Shown one piece after another: positions 1 to 5,292 of a stretch of DNA of 6,621 nt. The position numbers were made by a program, and so were the translations under genes. Under the pieces are notes generated by a model, which did not search any database, was not told where the DNA came from, and saw nothing but the letters and a program-made list of their open reading frames with translations. The first letter of the stretch is position 1; every line of letters begins with the position of its first letter. Source of the DNA: Candidatus Parvarchaeota archaeon (GTDB lineage Archaea; Nanobdellota; Nanobdellia; Pacearchaeales; GW2011-AR1); the NCBI GenBank assembly GCA_004195435.1, contig PSPM01000020.1, forward strand, positions 1 through 6,621, read 5' to 3'.

Positions 1-303
1 AAACTCAGCACTACCTGTTGCCAGCCTATTAACTATCTCTACATGCTCCTGAGAAACATCCATTTTCCATTCATTATCACCTTTTGTAACAATTTGAATT
101 GCTGAGTCTTTATATTGATCTTTTAAATCCTCTAAAATTTTTCTAAGTAAAATAGGATTAACATCGGTTAAACTTACAAGTTCTTTCAGTGATAAATATC
201 TGCCAGCAATAAAAAGGGCGGCTTCAACTTTTTTCCGATTTTGAAGATCTTTATCCTTATCTATTTCTTCCAAACTTTCTTTTCTTAATTTAGGAGTTTC
301 CAT
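1..303 (-). CDS. scpB: Segregation and condensation protein B (ScpB), N-terminal part, cut by the window edge
   Basis: Reverse translation from the ATG at 303 gives 101 open residues running off the left edge. Residues 25-90 read like the first winged-helix domain of ScpB: a VEAALFIAGRYLSLKEL stretch, a helix with LLRKILEDLK, then an IQIV..GD..WKMDV beta-wing. The piece ends in LATGSAEF, where archaeal ScpB proteins continue into the second winged helix. ScpB is the kleisin-associated (KITE) subunit of the SMC-ScpAB complex that compacts and segregates chromosomes; it acts on DNA in the cytosol. The ATG sits 26 bases from the centre of a good TATA box and has no Shine-Dalgarno sequence, so a leaderless message is likely. 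The first 22 residues are charged and variable. The rest of the gene, and any scpA or smc partner, lies outside the window. The family call is from motif recognition only. Confidence 0.82.
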   Translation of the reverse strand, partial: METPKLRKESLEEIDKDKDLQNRKKVEAALFIAGRYLSLKELVSLTDVNPILLRKILEDLKDQYKDSAIQIVTKGDNEWKMDVSQEHVEIVNRLATGSAEF

Positions 304-315
304 AGGAGATACAAT

Positions 316-322
316 AAAAAAA
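316..322 (-). terminator. Possible oligo-T terminator of the TFE-rhomboid-SpoIIM operon
   Basis: A run of seven T on the minus strand lies just after the frame-corrected SpoIIM stop at 335-337. Archaeal RNA polymerase can stop at short U-tracts. The run falls between the scpB TATA box and the predicted scpB start site, so it would be transcribed only by polymerase arriving from the upstream operon. The placement is seen; the function is inferred. Confidence 0.35.
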
Positions 323-324
323 TC

Positions 325-333
325 TATATAAAG
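325..333 (-). promoter_or_regulatory. TATA box of scpB
   Basis: The minus strand reads CTTTATATA, a near-ideal archaeal TATA box. Its centre is 26 bases before the scpB ATG, so transcription should start at or within a base or two of the start codon. It abuts the end of the frame-corrected SpoIIM coding sequence (335). Confidence 0.7.
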
Positions 334-334
334 T

Positions 335-403
335 TTATTTAATGAAGAATATTAAAAGTCCTTCAATTATTGCTGCTAAAATTAATAGGCATAAAATCTT
401 TTT
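335..403 (-). other. Frameshifted C-terminal segment of the SpoIIM-family gene
   Basis: The main SpoIIM frame stops at 382-384 after a non-conserved RFYAY end. From the A5 run on the minus strand (plus 399-403), shifting to the -1 frame gives KKILCLLILAAIIEGLLIFF followed by IK and a stop at 335-337. This is a hydrophobic helix with the AAxIE pattern typical of the end of SpoIIM/DUF95 proteins. One extra A in the run would give a continuous protein of 183 residues. The most likely explanations are a one-base sequencing or assembly error, or a recent mutation; -1 ribosomal slippage on AAA is possible but less likely. Confidence 0.75.
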
Positions 404-885
404 GTAAATTCTTCTTTTCTTTTTTCAGCAAACAAAAACATTCCCAATTTAATTCCCAACCCTACAGATATAAAAATTGCTGGAAGCTCGAAAATTCCAT
501 GGGGCAAAAGTGAAAATATGGCTTTAACTAAATTAACATTTTCTACTTTTGAAAAAACAAATCCTAACACTGCTCCATTTGCGAAAATATTAATTATTGG
601 AAAAATTCCAAGAAAAATTCCCAAAATAATCATTAAAAAGGCGACAATCAAATTATTTTGAAAAATAAAAAAAATTAACTGAGAAACATTCATATTTTTT
701 GTTTCTTCTATTAATTTCTTTAAAGTTTCATCCATAAATCCTAGTTCAGAAGCAAAAACTAATCCGAACAAAGATCCAGAAACAAATAATAATCCTGCAA
801 GAATAATATAATTTTTTGATTCCAAAATATATCTAACCGATTCTTTCCAAAGATTTGATTTTCTTCTAGTTCTTTTTTTAACCAT
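382..885 (-). CDS. SpoIIM/DUF95-family integral membrane protein, apparently frameshifted near its C-terminus
   Basis: The unbroken frame encodes 167 residues: a basic cytosolic N-terminus (residues 1-20), a membrane helix at about 25-46, a short polar loop, a long hydrophobic block at about 70-112 (two helices), and LLPHGIFELPAIFIS at 127-140 with a further helix to about 152. The LPHGIFELPA motif is the signature of the stage II sporulation protein M (DUF95) family, which is widespread in archaea that do not sporulate and whose role there is unknown. The last family helix is missing from this frame but present in the -1 frame, extending the gene to 335. The gene overlaps the upstream rhomboid gene by one base (TAATG) and ends the TFE operon. 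No Shine-Dalgarno sequence is visible, so translation probably depends on reinitiation after the rhomboid stop. Family call is strong; cellular role is not known. Confidence 0.85.
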   Translation of the reverse strand: MVKKRTRRKSNLWKESVRYILESKNYIILAGLLFVSGSLFGLVFASELGFMDETLKKLIEETKNMNVSQLIFFIFQNNLIVAFLMIILGIFLGIFPIINIFANGAVLGFVFSKVENVNLVKAIFSLLPHGIFELPAIFISVGLGIKLGMFLFAEKRKEEFTKRFYAY

Positions 886-1589
886 TATTTAAACATTTTA
901 TTCAACATTCTAACTTTTCTAGAATATTTATTTCTAATATAAAAACCGTAAATTAAACCAACTATTAGGCCGCCAAAGTGAGCTGTATTTCCTATTGGTA
1001 ATCCTGCAGAAAATGAAACAGCCCAAAGACCAAACATTAGTAGAGTCATTCCAAGCCATAAGGGCATGGGAATTATAAAGAAGATTAACACTTTTAGTCT
1101 AGGAATTAAAACTGCTAATAATCCTCCTAATCCGAATAACGATCCACTAGCACCTAATGCAAAAGCATTCACATCTCCAAAAAGAGAATCTCCGTAAGGA
1201 ATATATTGTCCAACATATGCAAGACCTACAAAAAATAAACCGGCAACTATTCCAGAAATAAGATAAAACCAAAGATATCTTTTCTTACCGATCAATTTTT
1301 CAACAAAATTTCCAATAAAAAACATAGAAATCATATTGACAAATAAATGAGCAAAACCGACATGGAGAAACATACTAGTAAAAATTGTCCAAACATATCC
1401 TTTAGAAAAATAAGAAGGATTTAAAGCGAAATAAGAAATTAACTTTTCAGGATCAGATTTTCCAAATATCCAAAAAATTATGAAAAACGCGAAAAACGCG
1501 AAAAAATTTGCAAGAATTATTAATTCAGTCAAACTTCTCCTTTCGAAAAAAGTTTTTCTACGCTTAATTAAATTTTTTCTATAAACCAT
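885..1589 (-). CDS. Rhomboid-family intramembrane serine protease
   Basis: The 234-residue protein carries the full rhomboid signature. The GxSG motif LGASGSLFG gives the nucleophile Ser148. The histidine of the catalytic dyad is His204 in NTAHFGGLIVG, on a G-rich last helix. The oxyanion-side His81 and Asn85 lie in HVGFAHLFVNM, matching His150 and Asn154 of E. coli GlpG. About six membrane segments are visible (roughly 22-42, 66-95, 104-126, 144-162, 165-192, 202-218) after a very basic cytosolic N-terminus, with a basic tail after 218. The loop at 124-142 is somewhat long. Rhomboids cut transmembrane substrates within the membrane; the substrate here cannot be told. It is the middle gene of the operon, starting inside the TFE stop (TAATG) and ending inside the start of the SpoIIM gene. 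All catalytic residues are present, so it should be active. Confidence 0.93.
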   Translation of the reverse strand: MVYRKNLIKRRKTFFERRSLTELIILANFFAFFAFFIIFWIFGKSDPEKLISYFALNPSYFSKGYVWTIFTSMFLHVGFAHLFVNMISMFFIGNFVEKLIGKKRYLWFYLISGIVAGLFFVGLAYVGQYIPYGDSLFGDVNAFALGASGSLFGLGGLLAVLIPRLKVLIFFIIPMPLWLGMTLLMFGLWAVSFSAGLPIGNTAHFGGLIVGLIYGFYIRNKYSRKVRMLNKMFK

Positions 1590-2416
1590 TATTTTTTCTT
1601 AGAAGTTTTTTTTATTTTTTTAACCGGTTTTTTTAATAAACTAGTTTTTTTAACTAGTTTCTTTTTGGTTTTTTTAACCGGTTTTTTTGATGGTTTCTTT
1701 TTTTTAATTTCTTCTTTCTTTCTTTCTATAGCTCTTTCTATCCTTCTTCTTTTTCTTTCTTTAGCTTTTTCCTTTGCTTCTTTTTTCAATCTTCTGGAAA
1801 TAGAAGCTTCTCTTTTTTTCTTTAAAATTTCAAGTTCTAGGTCTATTAATTTAGAAGTTTCTTTTAAATTTGAAATATCTAATTTTAAATCATCAACTAA
1901 TTTTGAATTATCTTTTAATTCCAATACCTCTCCAGTTTCTTTGCATATAAAATTATATTCCATAGCTTCTTCCTCTGTATATTCTAGCTTTTCGGAAGGG
2001 CAATAATAAAATCTCTGAGAACTTCGATTTTTAAAAGAGTTTTCAAGAGTTTCCATCTTTTCAATTAATTTACTTTTTAAAAATTGAAGAGATTTTTCGA
2101 CATTTAAAGTCCAAAAATAAGTATACCATCCGCCATTTTTTTTATCTTTCTTTCTAGTAAAGCTAACCAAACCATAATTTAATAGTTTATATAGAATATT
2201 TCTTGTTTTATTAATAGTAATCTCTAATTTTTCAGCAATAACGAACTCATTTACTCTTTTTTTTCCATAGAGAACATCGGCAATCTTAGAAAAATCAGTT
2301 CCGGTAATTAAATTTACTAAATCTCTTAAAAATTTTAATTGATTTGGAATTTCTTCTTCAACTAATTTTTCCTTCGATTTTTTAATCTTTTTCTTAGAAT
2401 TTTTTGAAAGCGCCAT
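1589..2416 (-). CDS. tfe: Transcription initiation factor E (TFE, TFIIE-alpha homologue) with degenerate zinc ribbon and lysine-rich tail
   Basis: The 275-residue protein has a basic N-terminus (1-20), then a winged-helix domain at about 24-110 with the TFE pattern of DVLYGKKRVNEFVIAEKL, a recognition helix NKTRNILYKLLNYGLVSF, and the wing motif GGWYTYFWTLN. A linking helix (106-130) leads to the ribbon region FYYCPSEKLEYTEEEAMEYN followed by FICKETG. TFE normally has two CxxC pairs here; only Cys139 and Cys158 remain, and the partner positions are Glu142 and Thr161, so zinc binding is probably lost. From about 165 a coiled-coil stretch runs into a very basic tail (205-275) with KKPVKK/KKLVKK repeats, an extension beyond the usual archaeal length of under 200 residues. 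Archaeal TFE helps open promoters at the RNA polymerase-TBP-TFB complex. It is first in its operon and has its own TATA box. Confidence 0.85.
   Translation of the reverse strand: MALSKNSKKKIKKSKEKLVEEEIPNQLKFLRDLVNLITGTDFSKIADVLYGKKRVNEFVIAEKLEITINKTRNILYKLLNYGLVSFTRKKDKKNGGWYTYFWTLNVEKSLQFLKSKLIEKMETLENSFKNRSSQRFYYCPSEKLEYTEEEAMEYNFICKETGEVLELKDNSKLVDDLKLDISNLKETSKLIDLELEILKKKREASISRRLKKEAKEKAKERKRRRIERAIERKKEEIKKKKPSKKPVKKTKKKLVKKTSLLKKPVKKIKKTSKKK
1622..1683. repeat. Cluster of four 8-bp palindromes inside the lysine-rich tail of TFE
   Basis: AACCGGTT occurs at 1622-1629 and 1676-1683, and AACTAGTT at 1639-1646 and 1652-1659, all set in runs of T (A on the coding strand). The order is symmetrical: CCGG, CTAG, CTAG, CCGG. 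Each corresponds to the KPVKK or LVKK/TSL segments of the coding sequence. The simplest reading is internal duplication of a basic peptide repeat. Confidence 0.6.
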
Positions 2417-2438
2417 ATTAAGTTATAATAAGTTAGAA

Positions 2439-2446
2439 TATTTTAA
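2439..2446 (-). promoter_or_regulatory. TATA box of the TFE-rhomboid-SpoIIM operon
   Basis: The minus strand reads TTAAAATA, centred about 26 bases before the TFE ATG at 2416. This spacing matches the other promoters in the window and predicts a leaderless message. The box itself is only a moderate match. Confidence 0.5.
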
Positions 2447-2507
2447 AAACCACCAAATAAAAACCTTTCGTAAAAAAAATGTTACTATTATCCAATTAAT
2501 ATAAATC

Positions 2508-2514
2508 TATAAAA
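2508..2514 (+). promoter_or_regulatory. TATA box of the plus-strand LPxLP gene
   Basis: TATAAAA is centred 26 bases before the ATG at 2537, which predicts a leaderless message and supports that start. A second TATAAAT at 2500-2506 is an alternative that would give a leader of about 8 bases. Confidence 0.55.
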
Positions 2515-2536
2515 AAGATATTTGGAAAGTAAATAC

Positions 2537-3139
2537 ATGTTTTGGTCTAAAAAAAAGAAAAAAAAGCTCCCAGATCTTCCATCTATTACAGTTGCTCCAT
2601 CAATGAAGGAATATACGAAAAATAGGGGAAATATTGAACAAATACCTTTGGAAAAAGAAATCCATAATCTACCATCTTTTCCAGATTCTCCGATGAAAAA
2701 AGGATTTAGTCAAAGTGCCATAAGGAATGCCGTTTCAACTGAAGAAGATAAAGATAATCTTCCAACTCTTCCTAATTTACCAGAAACTCCAGAGGAAAGA
2801 AAAGAAATTGATGAATGGGCACCTCAACTTCCTGGAAAAATTATCCCTCCAAAATCTGAAGAACTTGAAGGCAAACCAAATACTGAAATTATTTTTCCTA
2901 TAGAAGGAAAACATGATAAAAGAGAAATATATGTTAAATTAGAAGAATTCCAAAAAGCCAATAACTCTATGAAAGTAGTTGAGGAGAAAATTAAAGACAT
3001 AGAAAAAATCATAGAAACAATAAAAGAGGTAAAAGAAAATGAAGATCGTGAATTGGATTTATGGGATAGAGAAATAGAAACAATAAAAGCAAGGATATCT
3101 GGAATTAATAAAAATATATTCGATAAAGATTACTCTTAA
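2537..3139 (+). CDS. Uncharacterised protein with LPxLP-type repeats and a C-terminal coiled coil
   Basis: From the ATG at 2537 the protein has 200 residues. A TTG 15 bases upstream is in frame, but it lies only 7 bases past the TATA box, so the ATG is preferred. The protein begins MFWS and a run of six lysines, with no signal peptide or membrane helix. Short proline motifs follow: LPDLP (11-15), LPSFP (45-49), LPTLPNLP (75-82) and QLPG (97-100), in a probably disordered, charged region. Residues 115-135 (EIIFPIEGKHDKREIYVKL) look like a beta segment and lead into a helical coiled coil from about 135 to 195. Proteins of this design, with LP-repeats then a KLEEF-type helix, recur in my memory of DPANN archaea as hypothetical proteins; I know of no function. 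The next gene starts immediately after its stop, so the two are probably translated together and may interact. Confidence 0.75.
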   Translation: MFWSKKKKKKLPDLPSITVAPSMKEYTKNRGNIEQIPLEKEIHNLPSFPDSPMKKGFSQSAIRNAVSTEEDKDNLPTLPNLPETPEERKEIDEWAPQLPGKIIPPKSEELEGKPNTEIIFPIEGKHDKREIYVKLEEFQKANNSMKVVEEKIKDIEKIIETIKEVKENEDRELDLWDREIETIKARISGINKNIFDKDYS

Positions 3140-3451
3140 ATGGAATTTGTATCAATTAATTCGTCAGAAAAAAAATATGGGAAAAATAACATCTTATATG
3201 CGGAACTAGGAATTCTTGAAATTAAAAAAAGAAAAAAAAGATATTGGGAGTTTAGAAAAGAGAAAAAGGCTTTAAAAGAATTACTGGAAAAGAAAACAGC
3301 AGAATTAAAAAAATCTATTTCTTTATTAAAAAAAACATTTCCTAAGTTTGAAGAAAATATTTCAGAAATTGAAAAATCGGAAAAAAGAAATGATTTAGAT
3401 TTAGAAATAGAAAAAATTAGAAAAAGAATTGACGAAATTCAATACAATTAA
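3140..3451 (+). CDS. Small uncharacterised coiled-coil protein
   Basis: The 103-residue protein starts at the base after the upstream TAA (TAAATG), with no Shine-Dalgarno sequence, which suggests coupled translation. A short N-terminal segment, MEFVSINSSEKKYGKNNILY, precedes a nearly continuous amphipathic helix from about 18 to 66 (AELGILEIKKRKKRYWEF and on) rich in Lys, Glu and Leu. A break follows around TFPKF (66-70), then a second helix to the end. It has no cysteines, no membrane segment and no recognisable enzyme motif. The two-helix shape suggests a coiled-coil hairpin that could pair with the coiled coil of the preceding gene. No function can be assigned; a scaffold or cytoskeleton-like role would be speculation. 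Confidence 0.7.
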   Translation: MEFVSINSSEKKYGKNNILYAELGILEIKKRKKRYWEFRKEKKALKELLEKKTAELKKSISLLKKTFPKFEENISEIEKSEKRNDLDLEIEKIRKRIDEIQYN

Positions 3452-3454
3452 AAA
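3446..3454 (+). promoter_or_regulatory. Weak TATA-like element before alaS
   Basis: AATTAAAAA is centred 26 bases before the alaS ATG at 3476, the same distance as the clear boxes elsewhere in the window. The match to a TATA box is poor in such A+T-rich DNA, and alaS may instead be read through from the two upstream genes, 24 bases away. Confidence 0.25.
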
Positions 3455-3475
3455 CAATTATTTCTTCGGAATTCT

Positions 3476-5257
3476 ATGAAGGAAATTACTAGAAAAGAAT
3501 TAATAAAAAAATATACAGAATTCTTTAAAGAAAATAAACATAAACTTATACCCTCTTCTTCACTAATTCCTGTTAATGATCCAACGGTCTTGTTTACAAC
3601 TGCTGGAATGCATCCATTAATTCCTTATTTAGTTGGACAGAAACATTCTTTAGGAAAAAAATTAACAAGCGTACAAAAATGCATCAGAACTAGAGACATA
3701 GATGAAGTTGGTAATTCTACTCACCATACTTTTTTTGAAATGTTGGGAAACTGGTCATTAGGAGATTATTGGAAAAAAGAAGCAATAGAATTTTCCTATA
3801 AATTCCTCACCAAACAATTGAAGATTCCAATTGAAAAATTAGCCGTTAGTTGTTTCAAAGGAGATGAAGACTCTCCTAAAGACGAAGAATCTTTTAAGAT
3901 ATGGTTGGAATTAGGAATTCCAAAAGAAAGAATTGCTTTTTTGAATAAGAGACATAATTGGTGGGGTCCTGCAGGAAAAACAGGGCCTTGTGGGCCGGAT
4001 ACTGAGATGTTTTACTGGATCTCTAGCAAAAAACCTCCAAAAAAATTTAATCCAGAAGACAAAAATTGGGTAGAAATCTGGAATGATGTTTTTATGCAAT
4101 ATAATAAAACAAACTCCGGAAAATATGCTCCATTAAAACAAAAAAACGTCGATACAGGAATGGGAGTTGAAAGAACTTTGGCTGTTTTAAATAATTTAGC
4201 AGATAATTATCAAACATCTCTTTTTCTACCAATAATAAAAGAAATAGAAAAAATATCTAAGAAAAAATATGAAAAAAATAAAAAAGAAATGAGAATAATT
4301 GCTGATCACATAAAAGCAGCTGTTTTTATTCTTGGAGATGATTACGGAATAAAACCTTCAAATACAGAACATGGATATATTCTTAGAAGATTAATAAGGA
4401 GGGCAATAAGATATGGAAAATCTTTACGAATAGAACAAAACTTCATAACAAAAGTAGCGCAAACAGTTTTCCCAATTTATGAAAAAGATTACCCAGAATT
4501 AAAGAAAAATAGAAATTTTATTCTTGCCAACTTGGATGAAGAAGAAAATAAATTCAGAAAAACTGTAGAAAGAGGATTAAGAAAATTTGAAAAGATTTCT
4601 AAAAATAAAAAGAAAATTGGTGGGGAAGATTCATTCTTACTTTTTCAAAGTTATGGTTTTCCTATTGAATTGACTGAAGAACTTGCATATGAAAAAGGAG
4701 TTGTAGTCGATATAAAAGATTATGAAAATGAATACAAAAAACATCAAGAGCTTTCGCGTACAGCTTCAGCTGGCAAATTCAAATCAGGACTTTCAGATGA
4801 TTCAGAAGCAACAACAAAGCTACATACTGCAACACATTTATTGAATGAAGTACTAACAATTGTCCTTGGAAAAGAAGTCAAACAGAAGGGTTCTAACATA
4901 ACTCCAGAAAGGTTAAGATTCGATTTTACATTTTCAAAAAAACTAACAGATGAAGAAAAAAAGAAAATTGAAAATTTAGTTAATGGAAAAATAAAAGAAA
5001 AACTTAAAATTACCAAAGATGAAATGCCTCTGAAAAAAGCATTTAAATCAGGAGCTCAGGGTGAATTCGGGCATAAATATCCGGAGATGGTTTCTGTTTA
5101 TACAATTCTTGATTCTAAAAACAAAAGGGGATGGTTTAGTAAGGAGATTTGCACAGGCCCCCATGTGAAAAATACAAAAGAATTAGGACATTTTAAAATT
5201 ATTAAAGAAACATCTTCCTCATCAGGGGTTAGAAGAATTAAAGCAGAATTAAAATAA
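3476..5257 (+). CDS. alaS: Alanyl-tRNA synthetase, miniature bacterial (CPR-like) form
   Basis: The 593-residue enzyme charges tRNA-Ala with alanine in the cytosol. The class II catalytic core occupies about 1-240: LFTTAGMHPLIPYLVGQ (39-55), the motif 2 region CIRTRDIDEVGNSTHHTFFE (69-88), the loop NWWGPAGKTGPCGPDTEMFY (161-180) and motif 3 GMGVERTLAVL (228-238). A tRNA-recognition domain follows (about 241-420) with GYILRRLIRRAIRYG. The editing domain is present, with zinc/catalytic residues His450, His454, Cys559 and His563. Two parts of standard AlaRS (about 870-900 residues) are missing: the roughly 100-residue beta-barrel with its TPFYAESGGQVGD motif, and the whole C-terminal C-Ala domain. 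The usual archaeal N-terminal features are also absent. This architecture and wording match Patescibacteria/CPR enzymes, so gene transfer is likely. It lies 24 bases after the coiled-coil gene. Base composition is like its neighbours. Confidence 0.96.
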   Translation: MKEITRKELIKKYTEFFKENKHKLIPSSSLIPVNDPTVLFTTAGMHPLIPYLVGQKHSLGKKLTSVQKCIRTRDIDEVGNSTHHTFFEMLGNWSLGDYWKKEAIEFSYKFLTKQLKIPIEKLAVSCFKGDEDSPKDEESFKIWLELGIPKERIAFLNKRHNWWGPAGKTGPCGPDTEMFYWISSKKPPKKFNPEDKNWVEIWNDVFMQYNKTNSGKYAPLKQKNVDTGMGVERTLAVLNNLADNYQTSLFLPIIKEIEKISKKKYEKNKKEMRIIADHIKAAVFILGDDYGIKPSNTEHGYILRRLIRRAIRYGKSLRIEQNFITKVAQTVFPIYEKDYPELKKNRNFILANLDEEENKFRKTVERGLRKFEKISKNKKKIGGEDSFLLFQSYGFPIELTEELAYEKGVVVDIKDYENEYKKHQELSRTASAGKFKSGLSDDSEATTKLHTATHLLNEVLTIVLGKEVKQKGSNITPERLRFDFTFSKKLTDEEKKKIENLVNGKIKEKLKITKDEMPLKKAFKSGAQGEFGHKYPEMVSVYTILDSKNKRGWFSKEICTGPHVKNTKELGHFKIIKETSSSSGVRRIKAELK

Positions 5258-5263
5258 AAAGTA

Positions 5264-5271
5264 TTATAAAG
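5264..5271 (+). promoter_or_regulatory. TATA box of the DUF5667 gene
   Basis: TTATAAAG is centred about 25-26 bases before the ATG at 5293 and lies just after the alaS stop (5257). It predicts an independent leaderless transcript for the DUF5667 gene. Confidence 0.6.
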
Positions 5272-5292
5272 ATCCTAAAATTTGATGCATAT

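Larger units (their letters stand above)
2417..2536. promoter_or_regulatory. Divergent promoter region between the TFE operon and the LPxLP gene
   Basis: This 120-bp gap holds the two back-to-back TATA boxes described separately. No RNA gene, clear operator palindrome or extra ORF was found in it. The two boxes are about 68 bases apart, so a shared regulator could act on both, but no site for one is apparent. Confidence 0.55.

Noticed and set aside
304..381. Small RNA or tRNA between scpB and the SpoIIM gene
   Set aside because: No cloverleaf or G+C-rich stem is visible. The region is explained by the frameshifted SpoIIM end, the scpB TATA box and a T-run.
1665..2006. Plus-strand open frame of 113 codons opposite TFE
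   Set aside because: It is the antisense of a Lys/Glu-rich coding region, giving a Phe/Ser-rich translation with no family features. The minus-strand TFE is clearly the real gene.
2522..2536. TTG as an upstream start for the LPxLP gene, adding MESKY
   Set aside because: The TTG lies only 7 bases after the TATAAAA at 2508-2514, so it would be upstream of the transcription start. The ATG at 2537 has the correct spacing of 26 bases.
2824..3012. Minus-strand open frame opposite the LPxLP gene
   Set aside because: A short antisense shadow without a promoter or recognisable protein features.
3911..4099. Minus-strand open frame opposite alaS
   Set aside because: It lies wholly inside the conserved AlaRS catalytic core and has no independent support.
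4744..5016. Minus-strand 90-codon open frame opposite the AlaRS editing domain
   Set aside because: It is a Ser/Phe-rich translation made by the complement of Lys/Glu codons; no promoter or motif was seen.
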